A program made the translations under genes and the position numbers. From Siphonodentalium dalli (taxonomy: Eukaryota; Mollusca; Scaphopoda; Gadilida; Siphonodentaliidae), in NCBI GenBank assembly GCA_032622095.1, contig CP136067.1, positions 48,583,899 to 48,647,898 of the forward strand: a stretch of 64,000 nucleotides of DNA, read 5' to 3'. Below the pieces are notes generated by a model that saw only the letters and a program-made list of their open reading frames with translations, was not told where the DNA came from and made no database searches. Positions 48,540-61,200 of this stretch are shown here, one piece after another. Each line of letters begins with the position of its first letter. Within the stretch, counting starts at the first letter, position 1.

Positions 48540-48798
48540 CAAGCCTTGAAATAGTGTGTCTGTCATTTGCAGAATGAGGTCCCCAGAGAAAGAATTTAGT
48601 TATGGTACCCCACATAGTGGGCTAGCATCTGACACCAAATTCACCCTCTGTGAACCTCCTTCTGCTGAGGTGTAAGCAGCATGAGCTCTCCAGAGGGTGT
48701 ATTTGGTGATGCTAGCCCACTGTGCGGGGTACCATCACTAAACTCACCCTTTGGGGACATCATTCTGCAAATGACAGGCACACCATTTCAAGGCTTGG
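48540..48798. mobile_element. 259 bp foldback element
   Basis: The left arm starts CAAGCCTTGAAATAGTGTGT and the right arm ends CACCATTTCAAGGCTTG. The arms remain paired through TCATTTGCAGAATGA, GGTACCCCAC and TAGTGGGCTAGC to a centre near 48665. Non-coding. Confidence 0.85.
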
Positions 48799-49020
48799 AC
48801 ATGCACTAGTACCGGTATATGAAATGACATGTACATATATAGATTTACTTAAAATATCACATATTGTTCTGGATATAAATCTTTTCAATGTACTGGCCAC
48901 GACATATAGGATTTCAAACAAAGAAAACATTATTGCAGGCATGTCATACATGTAGCATGGTTTGATGACAGGTGAAATACCCATCATGGGTGGGGGTGTT
49001 AGTAATCACATTCTTCATGA

Positions 49021-49614
49021 CTTCGGGGCGGGCGGCCTTCATTTAGGTTATAGTTTAGAAATAACATTTATCAAATTATGATAATTTCCTCAAGAAGATA
49101 CTATTATATAGTATAGCATAATTATTATATGAATGTGATATTATTCACAAAACAAGCTTTGTGTCAGAGAAAATGCAAGTCGAGCAAAAAGAGCAGTGAA
49201 TTGTTTATAAGCAGAGTCACGATAATGCATCATTTCCTTATATTTGGATTTGTGTTTGGTGCATCTACAACTTACAACTCACAATACTATCATAGTAAAT
49301 TCCTTATTTGGTCTGTATTACCATATTTTAGTTAAGAGAGAATCCTAACTGGATAAGGGGGTGAGCTCGGAAAATAATTCAGGCACGTATGCTGATTTTT
49401 ACTTTTCGACCCTAGTTGGGACTCACTCATCCCCACATCCAAATTGTTTTTCTGTTTTGGGCAGTTTTTTCGACCATATTTGGACACCCAACCCCCATTT
49501 TATCACTAAAACAGAGATTTGCGAGGGTGGGGGGTGGGGATTCACTGTAAACAGCTGTATATGAATTTCTGTGCATTCATGGATGTTAACATAACATGTA
49601 AATAGGAATGTGTC
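49021..49614. other. non-coding stretch
   Basis: No gene seen; only short frames without domains. Confidence 0.4.
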
Positions 49615-49690
49615 ATTTTGGGGTCATTCGGCTAAAAAAAACATGGCTGCCAGTGGCCATCTTGGATTTCAAAATTTGCAACAAAATACA
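49615..49690 (-). repeat. single reverse-strand unit fragment of the AAGATGGC array
   Basis: Contains CATTTTGGGGTCATTCGGC and GGCCATCTTGGATTTC, the complement of one part of the 160 bp unit at 30.8-32.5 kb. Confidence 0.8.
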
Positions 49691-49756
49691 ACACGATAAC
49701 TGCCTGCAGCCAGTTTAGCAGTTAGAATTACATTATTTCTCTTATTCTAAGGTGTA

Positions 49757-50046
49757 TTAAAGGTACTCAATCCGATCAGACGCTCCTAAATTACTATTTC
49801 TTTGGCTTCGGGGTTAAAATATATTTGAATCGTGTCGAGGAACCTACCTGTCAAAGCTCAGCGTGATCAGATATAGATTTTTCAAGTTAGTTATTTAACT
49901 TCTTTCTGGGCCAGAAACTAGAGTTTAAACAGAAAAAATTGAGTGGTAAATTATTACCGCTCGAGTTTTCTGTTTAAACCAATTAATAACCCCGAAGCCA
50001 AAGAAATAGTAATTTAGGAGCGTCTGATCGGATTGAGTACCTTTAA
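49757..50046. mobile_element. foldback MITE with TTAA ends, copy 4 (short)
   Basis: TTAAAGGTACTCAATCCGAT at left and ATCGGATTGAGTACCTTTAA at right. The centre pairs AGTTTAAACAGAAAA... with its complement near 49945. It is shorter than the other copies, with part of one arm missing. Confidence 0.85.
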
Positions 50047-50631
50047 GCCAAACTCATTGCAAAAACAGTAAAAAAACATGCAGGAAATATTTTTTAGAGT
50101 TGCCGAAAAAAAAAAATGGTCTACATTGGTCACACATCCACCCCGGCATACGTGCCCTGAAACCCCCCCCCCCCCCCCCACAGCCGACTGGATTGAGAAA
50201 TATTCAATTCTTTGCAAGAACAATTACATTATTTTTATCTGATGATTTCCCAATCATGAAGTAATGTGGATTAGCTAGATTATGAACTGACAGCGGGTTG
50301 AGTGGGTCAATTACAATAAAATTTGGTGTGATTTCAATGCTATTATTGATTGCGCCAATAATTTTATCTTCGCCTTCCAGCGCAACGGAACATTTTCATT
50401 GAACGATCCGAGTGTCCATTCGGAAGTAATGTAGTTTTCCATTGAAATTGATGTTTGTAAATAAATCACTGTTTAATTGTTATATATTCATCAAGAATTT
50501 GCTTGTGAAAAATCATTGTAAATGTGTTAAATATTGATGAATGCGTAGTGCCCAAATTGCAAACTAGAATCAAGCATGATGTGGTCATTTTTCCAAGAAT
50601 TCTTTGAGCGCCCTGTAGGCCTATGTATTTA
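50047..50631. other. non-coding stretch with C run
   Basis: A run of about 17 Cs lies near 50163-50180. No gene seen. Confidence 0.4.
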
Positions 50632-51410
50632 TGGGCTTGTTACATGAGCGGGACAACTCGGTTAGCAGGGACAACCCGGTCTGCTGGGTGCCTAGGTCCT
50701 CTGTGCTGACTGACTAAAATAATGGTGTGCTGTTACATGAGCCGCGTCAACTCGTCAAACCGAGTTCGCTGGGACAACTCGGTTAGCTAGCTGGGACAAC
50801 TCGGTTAGCTAGTTGGGACAACTCGGTTGACGTTGACTACTGAGTTGTCCCAGCTAACCGAGTTGTCTCAGCTCACATAACAGCATGATTGATTTGTCCC
50901 CGCAGACTGTGTTGTCTCGGCTAAGTGTACCTTCAGACGATCACGATACACATCGTAAGTGGAGGGATCGGGCCCGACGAGATCGTGGATAGTTTGTTCA
51001 GACGATTGCGATGTCACGTGCATTATTCTATCGTAGGTTGTTCTAAAGCATGTGATTGACTACCCTATGACCATTTCCAGCTACGATTTTTACATACACA
51101 CGACTGCGATTACGTCGCAAGTGGATGTAACCAAGGATACGACACGATATCGTATCTAAAATCAAACACTGTCTGATATTATTTTTTGTTCTACGATTTA
51201 GACGTGAGCATGCACACTCCATCTTCCTGTTACTTCCTACGACGAAAATCCTTCATAATTGGCTACAGCAATCAGCATTGCCGAAGCAATTTGCTGAAGC
51301 AAACTGGGCCATGGCATACTGTTGCCGTAGCGGATTGCCGAAGCCAAACAATCTGAATTAAGAGGGCTGACTAACCGAGATGTCCCGGCTCATGTAACAT
51401 AACAAGCCCA
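50632..51410. mobile_element. 780 bp inverted-repeat element built from ACAACTCGGTTAGC blocks
   Basis: The left end is TGGGCTTGTTACATGAGC plus GGGACAACTCGGTTAGC; the right end is the complement (CTAACCGAGATGTCCCGGCT, then CATGTAACATAACAAGCCCA). The block GGGACAACTCGGTTAGC is repeated in tandem and then inverted at about 50755-50880. A GATTGCCGAAGC repeat lies near the right end. No coding capacity. Confidence 0.82.
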
Positions 51411-51899
51411 CGCGAGGAAATTCGTAATTTATTTTATAAGTCAACAAGACAGGTAAAAAAATTGCTATCATGACTTCATTGTGTTAACAGTAGACACTGA
51501 TAGAACCACATGAATAGTGGTCATTATATCAATGTGAAGACAAATATTTTGAGAATATATGTCTGCCGAAAGATCATGAGGGAAACTAAAAGCTGCCTCG
51601 AGGTAATTTATTTTTTTAGGAAAATTATACGGGTAATCAGTTTGTATGCCGTAATTTTCTGCCTATATGACCTTACCTGTTTGGGTCAGTGGGCAGCAAG
51701 TAGACACAAGTGAGGCTCAGTGGTCGTGCAGCATGTGCTAATTTCATAATTTTCAATAATTCGAAGATACGAATACATGCAAATAATTTTTTGATTTGTA
51801 ATTTGTGCATGATTAAAATAGGTCGTAAATATCGGGTATATTTATTGAACGACGTATAGTCATGTCCATATAAATAAAACATCATACAACTGGAGACCC
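51411..51899. other. non-coding stretch
   Basis: Short frames only; nothing recognisable. Confidence 0.4.
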
Positions 51900-52765
51900 T
51901 ATAAAAGCCCAGCTGGGCGGCCCAGCTGGGCGATTTTGAAAAAATAGTATAAAAGCCCCTACTGGGCGGCCCAGCTGGGCGGTATTAGAGTAAACTCCAA
52001 ATTAAAGGATATTTTGGACGCAATAGTGATTGATTATTACTTTTGGACAACTAATATATATATTTCTTTGCGAATATCCCGAAAACTTGTCATTAGAAAG
52101 CTTTAGGAGCGAATATAGCAGTCCGAAGCATCGACGGGTGACCGAAGTAAATTTTCGCTAATTTTCACTCAGTTTTCGCCCAATTTTCGCTAATTTCTAA
52201 TTCTATGCATCAATACAAAGATGTTTCCACGTTGTAACACAACAAGTGACCATTTTTAAACATTCACATTAAAGGGTTTTTATAAGAACATCTTTTAAAA
52301 CGAGTTTTGAGACAATATTTATCGAATAACGTGGAACCGCCCAGCTGGGCACTTTCGATAAATATTGTCTTCGCAGATTTTTGCAAATTTCTAGAATTCT
52401 GATGCGCTCTAGAATACAAACATAACACATGATCATATTTTGTTGCACACATCAACGTGTTATTAAAATTTAAATCATTTGAAACGAGTATTTAGATTAT
52501 TTTGATGAGTGTTTGTTGAATCGCGCTCACGAAATATTATGATCAACGTTTTTTAACGATTTCTTCGTTTTCACAGCAGCTATAGTGCATCCGTGTGTTC
52601 AAAAATAACAAATAACCACATATTGTTTGTAAACGCTTAGATTTTGTTCGTTTGGGTCATTTAGAACCAATCTTTAAACGATTTTCTAACTCCCACCTCC
52701 GGGCTGGGCGGTTACGTCCATGGCTGGGCGGGTACGAACATGGCTGGGCGGTTACGAACTATCAG
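51900..52765. repeat. region with repeated GCCCAGCTGGGC palindromes
   Basis: GCCCAGCTGGGC or close variants occur at 51908, 51920, 51970 and 52339, and half-site variants GGCTGGGCGG(T/G)TACG at about 52702, 52721 and 52743. The spacing is irregular and the intervening sequence is AT-rich. No gene seen. Confidence 0.75.
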
Positions 52766-53029
52766 GCTGACTAATGCTTAAACTAAACCACATGTATTGA
52801 GGATAAGATTTAAGCTTCAGAACAACTGTTGTTAGCATTAAGTTTTTATATTTAAAACAATAATTATTCAGTGGGTGCGGGTGGAAAAGGTAACCCATTA
52901 GCCTTAGTAAGCCTATCAAATTTGTATGTCTATGTTGTGACATAATTATCTTCATTTTGATTATATGATTAATTAATGAAATATTATAAAATTCAAACAG
53001 GTCTGGGTGATCCATTTGTCAATTTTGTG

Positions 53030-54245
53030 CTTAAGAATAAATGATAACGATTTGTGCTCATTTGTAAATAATTTGCGCTTAAGCGTAAATAATTTGTGCT
53101 TAAGAGTAAATAATTTGCACTTTTGCGCAAATAATGAATAAATGTGAAAATGCTTTCCTTCTCTTACAATTTAGTTAGACCGGTGTCAGAGAAGGTACTG
53201 ACAGGAAAACTATAGACCAATTGGTCTAGACGTTTCAGACCGATCGGTCAAATAAAGAACATTCGATGGTTCACCAATATGGGATGCGATTTTAACATTT
53301 GTACCTTATTTGCGCTTGAGCATAAATATGATCCATAATTTTTTTATTCTAAAGTTTAAGTAATTTGCGCATGGCCTCCCATACACCTATTCACCTAGAC
53401 CTGATAAATTCCCATGAATCATGATAATTTTCAAACGGAATGACAACTTTTTATCAAATAAACTGCCAAATGTCTTTTTCAACTTTAAGATTTTTTTTAA
53501 TGAAAATTTTATGTCTTATCTATTGTCAACATTCAATCTGTTTAGACTGATTGCCCAACACATTTAGACAGATCGGTCTAAATAAAGATTGATTTGTGGT
53601 TCACCCATATTGGTATGGGAGGCCAAATTCATATTTAATAGCTACTTATGCTTAAGGGTTCAAAATAGATTTAATATTGAGAGAATCCAATTAGTCATAA
53701 AGCACTGAAAATTGAAAAATACACTTAAGCGCACTGCCATTACGCTTAAGCATAACATATTTTTATAGCCTTATTACCTTACATATAATGATATAATCTA
53801 AGCTCGATATTTGTCAAAAGTTACTAGCATCAGGAATTCGCTGCATCCATTTCAGCTTCAGGGGAGTTTTCACATATGGAAAATGAATTACGCTTAAGCG
53901 TATTGACATTACGCTTAAGCATAACGACATTAAACTTAAGCGTAATGGCTTTACGCTTAAGTTTAATAGATGATGCTTTGAAAAACATAATGGAAATCTG
54001 AATTACGCTCATGCGTAATGTCTTAATGCATTACACTTAAGCGTAATTGGCTATTAAATGTGAATTTGAACTCCCATACAATATGGGAAATGGTTTTAAT
54101 ATTTACTTCTTATTTGCACTTAAGCATAAATATGAAAATTATGATCTTTTCGTGCTTAAGCGTAAATGATTTGCATTTGAGCAAAATAATTTGCATTTAC
54201 GCGTAAGTGATTTAAGCTTAAGCGCAAATAAGGAATAAATGTAAA
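53030..54245. repeat. region with many CTTAAG-centred palindromes
   Basis: Words such as TTACGCTTAAGCGTAA, TTGCGCTTAAGCGTAAAT and TTTGTGCTTAAGAGTAAAT recur more than a dozen times, often on both sides of a TGACATTACG spacer. Two longer diverged repeats are interspersed (AGACCGATCGGTCAAATAAAG at about 53240 and AGACAGATCGGTCTAAATAA at about 53568; CACTGCCATTACGC near 53730). No gene seen. Confidence 0.8.
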
Positions 54246-54769
54246 AGTACATGCCATTCCATAAACACGACCTAAAGTTCTAAACCTGATAAATTACTGT
54301 GAACATGACCAATTTGAAACAGCATGACAAATTTTTATCAAATTTACTGAGAAATTTATTTTTCAACTTGAAGTCTTTTAGATGAAAATTTGTTATCTCT
54401 TATCCATTGACAAAGGCATAATCTTATTTGTTGAGTTTGAAATGTTCTGTCACTTCTCTATCGTGTTGGTGCCCATATATGAGCTTTTGTGCTGATACAA
54501 AATATGTGTAAAGATTTCGTGTAAAGTTGAAGTCGAAACCGAAAGCATCCTATAATTAAAAGTTTGTAGATACATACATGTCAAGATTCCCGAAGATAAG
54601 ATTGTCCGGCCATCATGAAACATATCTGTGATCACCCATTGAACCAGTCTAAGTTATTTGCTGTGATTTTAACACTAGAATGTGTTTCAGTCGCTTCGAA
54701 ATAAAATGGCGACCTCCAATCTGGCCGTGTGCTCCACGGAAACAGTAACGATAACTCTTGAAGACTATC

Positions 54770-54895
54770 GGTCAAAACCAATATATGGTATTGAACATGT
54801 CCTCAAAACCAAGGGATTCAGATTTGGTTTTGATCAAAACCAAGGGAATCAGATTTGGTATTGATCAATACCAATAAAAACCGAATTTATTGTCA
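54770..54895. repeat. fragment related to the 57 bp palindrome array
   Basis: Contains TTGGTTTTGATCAAAACCAA, then TTGGTATTGATCAATACCAA, the same palindrome and its variant, about 10 kb from the main array. Confidence 0.8.
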
Positions 54896-55096
54896 GTGTA
54901 TGGAGTGGTACCATCGATTGCTTGATATTTTCGACTGTTTAGTAGAATGTTACACCCCTCCTATTGGCATTGTGCCTGAATACTAACTCATCAGTTTCTC
55001 ATACCAGAACAAGTCCATAATATGTCTTTAAGTCGTCGTCTGTTCTCCAAAATCTGTCTCGTGATTACAATAGGCATATGCAATGTATTCGCAGTG

Positions 55097-55275
55097 GACT
55101 GGCCTTAATTGTACTGATAGAAGACAAATTGACTTCGCTTAGCACTGCTCACTTGTCTGGCCTGTTAACAATGAACCGCTCGCGCGCAGGTGATTAATGT
55201 TGTCAATTATTGGTGTGGCCATGTAAAATACATGTATTTTACATACAGAAATTACATGCATGTGTGTATCCACCC
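55097..55275 (+). repeat. dispersed repeat of about 185 bp, copy
   Basis: Same order of words as at 5309-5493: GGACTGGCCTTAATTGT, CACTTGTCTGGCCTGTTAAC, TCAATTATTGGTGTGGCCAT and GTGTATCCACCCT. Confidence 0.85.
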
Positions 55276-56350
55276 TAATTATAATGGGACACAAGAAAAT
55301 GATATATACAATGTATGTAAATAATCACATATAACGTAAATGTGGATATTTAGCCTGCCATGTAATACGAGTCTCAGCTGTCTGGCCATCGACGCAGTCC
55401 TGTCTGGAATTTTGCGCGCCGGTGTAGGTAGTGACGTACGTCTTGATGTCATGACGCCTTTACTTGTTTCCCAAGAAGCAATCTTAAAATGACTCTGCGA
55501 TCTTTCAATCGGAATTTAAAGTTTCCGTTTGTCGGCCTTGAACTTTTAGAATATTTCATCAATTTTTTAGGCGGAAATACCGTTAGAAAATTGAAGATAA
55601 TATGTAAACGGCCAGCAAGGTCGCTAGATTCCTATTTCGGGGTAAATATTTTAAATAATTTTATGAAATATGTAAACAAAACTTTTTCATGCAATTTAAC
55701 TTTTTTGTTAACCAGAGCTTTTGTTCAATTTACATTCACTTTTTGAAAATATATTTGGCTTTAGGAGCATGATCACCCCCGTGTACGTGGTATCGCCAAA
55801 ACCGAGAATATGGGAAAGTCATTTTCACGTATATGATATGGGGATATGTTTGTTTCTCACCGTAATACAGACATCGAGCATCGTATGTGTATGTCCACAC
55901 GAAGCACGAGTATTTAACCACCAGTTGTCAATCAGTTTTCCCAGATCAGACCATTAAATGTTTTTTGGCGAATTTTTTCAATGGTGTTTTTGCTTTTGCT
56001 CACTCAAATTTTCGAGAACAACCATTCACTAGTATAGTTCCTGGACTTCCACGCTTCCAAAACAAATGCCGGTATATAGTTGAATCTGTCAATGAAGCAT
56101 AGGATTTGACAGAATTTAATAAATCCTTGTCGTTCTCAATATCCGCGCGATATGAAGGGACCACTGTCGGTTCAGAAAGATGCGAACGGCACAGATGAAT
56201 ATGCGCCAAACGCCGAGTTTCTGTGCAGTAAATATGCGTATTACTTAAGGAGTTCTGATGAGTTTTCGAGTGTTTTATGTGTATATGAGACTGATCAATT
56301 GGACTGCGAATGTCAACTGAAATATGAATCCATAACATATTCGAAATAAT
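55276..56350. other. non-coding stretch
   Basis: Several overlapping frames of 60-112 residues on both strands, none with a recognisable domain. I looked in particular for the missing part of the LINE endonuclease just before the inverted repeat and did not find it. Confidence 0.4.
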
Positions 56351-56671
56351 GTGTGCATATTATATTATGAATGTATTTCAATTGAAATTAATTGAACATC
56401 CATCTCAGCATTCAGATTTGCGATCTCAATAACGTGAACGAATGATAACGCCTTGATCACACGCACGTGCATGCTGCCGTTCGCATGCATGCAGCTAATC
56501 GGATATTCGTTTACTATTAACATGCTTGGAGTTTGCATATAGACCACACATGCCAGACGACACGCTACGGCGTATCAACGATTTGTTATAATCATGTTTA
56601 TTTTACAGACTTTATGACTCGTTCCCACTCGAGTAGACCGTTACGCGACAATGAAACCGTATCATCGTATC

Positions 56672-56721
<50 letters not shown>

Positions 56722-58287
56722 CTCCAAATTATGCAATTCTGGCTGTTTTAAGAGTCATCAGATAAAATTGAAACGATTCTATGTTAAAACACTAAACATC
56801 CGAACATATATGAACAAACACACACCAAAGTTACTGCTATTTATAATAAACACTTCACTGTAGAACATGTGTATACTGCCATGATTGTTATGTGCACATG
56901 TAAATTACACAATAGTTTATAACTTTTCTAATTTAGCCCATAGGACCTAATAGGACCACATATTTTGTGGGCATAATATTTACACAAGACTTCATTATGT
57001 TATCGTATAGGTTGCATATACTGTAATTGATATGTATTTTTAACCGAAATGAATCTTATCTTATCAGGGTCTCCGTCCTGAGTTTGGTTTATGGTTCTAA
57101 CCAAAATTGTTATGGATGTTCAGCGTCACGATGACTTTCAATTCGTATTGTTCGCAGATTTAGTTTTCGGCTTGTTAAGTTCTAGAATTATTCTTTTTCA
57201 CTTATTTTGAAAAAAAGTAATATAGCTAAGATTTGCACGCAACAATCTAAATGAAATTATGCATAAATCTCCATCATCTTGGGAACTATTACATGAGGTC
57301 ATCGTACGGGATATACATGTGTTATTGTTTTGGTAGATTCAATATTTTAACGTTATCATTCTTAGTTTAACGAGGTCAGAAATGACTCTTGTTTCGATTA
57401 GTGGTCTGCAGTTATGACCGAAAAGTTTGAAAACAAATTATACAACGCACAGCCGGTTATATTGTAAATTTGTCTTATAACTGCATAGGCTTAATATGAA
57501 TATTTATTTCTTATAATGCCACGCGTTATTTCACAAGAGAACCGCCAAAGTAGACAGTACAATTAAAACGACAGCAAAAGTTTGATATTATTTCCGACAA
57601 CCAAGTCATATACAGCCGTTGTGACACGTTGTCACTCAAAACAATAACATTATCGTTCAATCAAATAACGTCATAAGTTCTTCGAGGTTGATTGGCCAGT
57701 GGACATGTATGCACGCACTGTTCAATTGATCAACATTTGCAACACATGGTCTTGTTTATTTCGACTGTATCACGAGTTGTTGGTTTCAATTTCAATAATA
57801 TGCAACGTGTTGAAATATCTTGGTACTTATGGTACTTGGTACTTGGTAGTGATGATATATGTTCGGAATTTCGGATGTTACAAGAATCGTTACAATTTTA
57901 TCTAATGACTCTTAAAAAAGCCAGAATGCATAATTTGGAGCAATACGATATATGTATATTCGATAAGATGATTCGGTTTCATTGTCGCGTAACGGTCTAC
58001 TCGAGTGACAACGAGTCATAAAGTCTGTAAAATAAACATGATTATAACAAATCGTTGATACGCCGTAGCGTGTCGTCCGGCATGTGTGGTCTATATACAA
58101 ACTCCAAGCATGTTAATAGTAAACGAATATCCGATTAGCTGCATGCATGCGAACGGCAGCATTCACGTGCGTGTGATAAAGGCATCGCGTTATCATTCAT
58201 TCACGTTATTGAGATCGCAAATCTGGATGCTGAGATGGATGTTCAATTAATTTCAATTGAAATACATTCATAATATAATATGCACAC
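56351..58287. mobile_element. 1.94 kb element with inverted repeats of about 390 bp
   Basis: The left arm (about 56351-56750) and right arm (about 57893-58287) are inverted copies: the outer end GTGTGCATATTATATTATGA pairs with TCATAATATAATATGCACAC. Shared words include GGATGTTCAATTAATTTC, CGCATGCATGCAGCTAATCG and GACACGCTACGGCGTATCAA. The left arm holds an expanded TA tract (about 56675-56720) that is short in the right arm. The interior (56.75-57.89 kb) has no recognisable transposase; its frames are short. It may be a non-autonomous long-inverted-repeat element or two insertions in opposite orientation. Confidence 0.8.
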
Positions 58288-61200
58288 GGATCCATAGTCA
58301 TGGGTGATTTGAACGGAAATATTCAAAAATCAGATGCCAGAAACCGTAGTTTTTCAAAACTCCTCTCACGCAGAAAAATCATCTCGGTCAACTATTCAGA
58401 CCCATGTACTCGTCTGATCGCAACCCATGTTCCTGCAACTGGTGGGTCAGGAACCATAATCGACCATATTTTGATACACAAAAATAACCTACCTTTTGTC
58501 AAAGAGATAAATGTTCTGGTCGACTCAGCAATCGATTACTCAAATCATAGACCAGTGAAAATATGCATTGACCTCGGTTCTCATTATATATGTCACGAAG
58601 AACCATGTTGTGTGTTGAACTGGAAGAAATTTATTGCTTCCGATTCATCATTAGAGTGCTATCAACATTGCGTCGAGAATCTGCTACCCGAAATGCCTAT
58701 CGTGGATAAAACTACTCTAGATTCATTTTACTCGGGTATCATCGAATCCATAGATTCAGCGTCGACACTTTTCGTACCACATAAGTCGTTTAAATCACAT
58801 GTCAAACCTTTTTGGAATGATACCCTAAGCACCTTACATAGAGACATGCGTAGCTTTAGACGCATATGGGTTGCAGAAGGTAGACATAGAGGGTGCGACC
58901 ATTTGTCTTATTCTTACTACAAAGCTGCCAAATGTGCATTTCGCAAAGAGCTTCGCAAATCGAACTCGAAATTCCTTTCACAAGAAAATGACGAAATAGA
59001 CAGAGCTGCCGAAATAAATCAAGAGCAATTTTTTAGACTCTTTAACCGTCGCAAAACTAAACTGAAGGAAGACAACAATAACTTATTTGTCGTCAATGGA
59101 TCTACGCTCAGAAATCCGAATGATATTACAAATTCAAGGGCAGATTACTATGAACGCTTATATTCTCCATTGGAATCAAACAACTTTGACAATGCTCACT
59201 ACGAATACGTAAATTCATGTGTTGACAAAATATTATCCAACAATTATAATGATTCTGACTCCAGTTCAACAGACGCACTTCTTCTCTATCCTGTGTCAGC
59301 CAAAGAGGTTGATGGTGTTCTTAAGTCCATGCATATGGGCAAAGTCCCAGGACCTGACATGATTTGTTATGAACACCTCATATATGGAGGTAATATGTTG
59401 AGTAATTGTGTGGCTCATGTATTAAGCAAAATGATCGAATTGCAGCACATACCATCAAAAGCAAAAACTGGTTTGATGGTCTCATTGTACAAAGGTGGAG
59501 ACAAGCCGAAAACAAATTTTGATAGCTATCGAGCGATAACTCTTCTTCCCGTTATGTACAAAACATTAGAGAAAATAATTCTACGTCGCTTGGAGTGCAA
59601 CACTCCACGCCTCATCAAAGTGCACCCCTTACAAAACGGATTTCAAAAACATGTAAGCTGTCTCATGTCTTCGTACATATTACACGAGAGCATAAACTAC
59701 ACAAAAGAGCAGAGTAGCAAACTGTTTGCCTGTTTTCTAGACGTACACAAAGCCTTTGATACAGTCTGGATAAATGGACTTCTGTTGAAACTAAACCTTC
59801 GTGGATTTCAGGGGAGAATATGGCTCCTACTAAATGAATTTCGCAGTGGGATTACATGCGTTGTCAAACACGCTTCCATACTTTCGAGATCTATCGAAAT
59901 CAAGCAAGGTACTAGACAAGGAAGTATACTCTCACCCTTGCTGTACATGATCTATATTGATGATCTGATACATGCACTCGAAGCTACAAACTTTGGTTTC
60001 CGTCTTCTCTCCACGAATGGTTCAGCGCCGACACAAGCTGACGACATGACGTTGCTATCACTTTCCAGTTACGGCCTCCAGCGTTTATGTGATATATGTT
60101 CTATGTACAGTCAAAAATGGCGTTTTATTTATAACCCTAACAAATGTAAGGTAATCGTGTTCAATGAAACACACAGGCAAAATGACACTTTAGACAGATG
60201 CTGGAGACTGGGCGCTGGAAACGTATCCGAAACAGACGAAATAACTCATTTAGGTATTCATGTTAGCAAACAAAACTTTGTGAAAGAGCTCTCTGAGAGA
60301 GCTGTTGACAAAATTAGATCAACATTTTTCCTCCTTAGCAATGCTGGTCTGTATGCTGGGGGAATAACCCCGACAAGCTGTGCAATCATCTACAAGACGA
60401 TCGTTTTACCAAAAGGTCTATATGGCTCAGAATTTCTATGTGGCATGTCTGTTTCGGATGCATGTGCTCTGGAAAAGATCCATCGGTTCTGTCTCAAACG
60501 TATACAGAACCTTCCTGCCAGAACGCGGACGGACATAGTTCAAGGTCTCATGGGCATAGGCCCAATCTCCTCGTTCATTGATGCCCGTAAACTTAGCCTC
60601 TTTGGAAGCCTCTGTCGCCTCTCGCCATCGAAGGCTTGCAAAGAGATTTTTGTAAACCGGTTTCACTTGCACTTGTCACATGAAATTCCAAACAAGAGCT
60701 CGTTCTTTGCAGATATCGAAGACAAATTGAGTTATTACAAATTAAGCCAATATATGGACAGCTTTTCGGAGAACGGATTGTTCCCTGCAAAATTGGAATG
60801 GAATCGCCTAGTCAAAACCGAAATAAATAACCGACGCGTGCATAACTGGGAACAAAGTGTTACAACTGATCCGTCTTTCGATAGATTTAGCCAAATTCAA
60901 ACTCATTTTCAAATGTCTCATCTATGGCGTTCCTGTCGCTTGTATTCAGAGAACAAAATCGCATTTTATTCTGTTGCTCAGTTGATCGCTGCAACAGCGA
61001 CACCAAAGGCAGACGTCTGTGTGATATGCAACATGAACTATGACGATCAAATTAAACATGCTATTATTCACTGCAGCCATCCAGCTCTTTGCTGTTCTCG
61101 AAATAAAATGTGGTATGAGTTGATCGACAACTTTGGCATCTTGTTTTATCTATGGGCAAATGAGCTCGACGACGGAGAACTCCTTCTGTTACATTTGACA

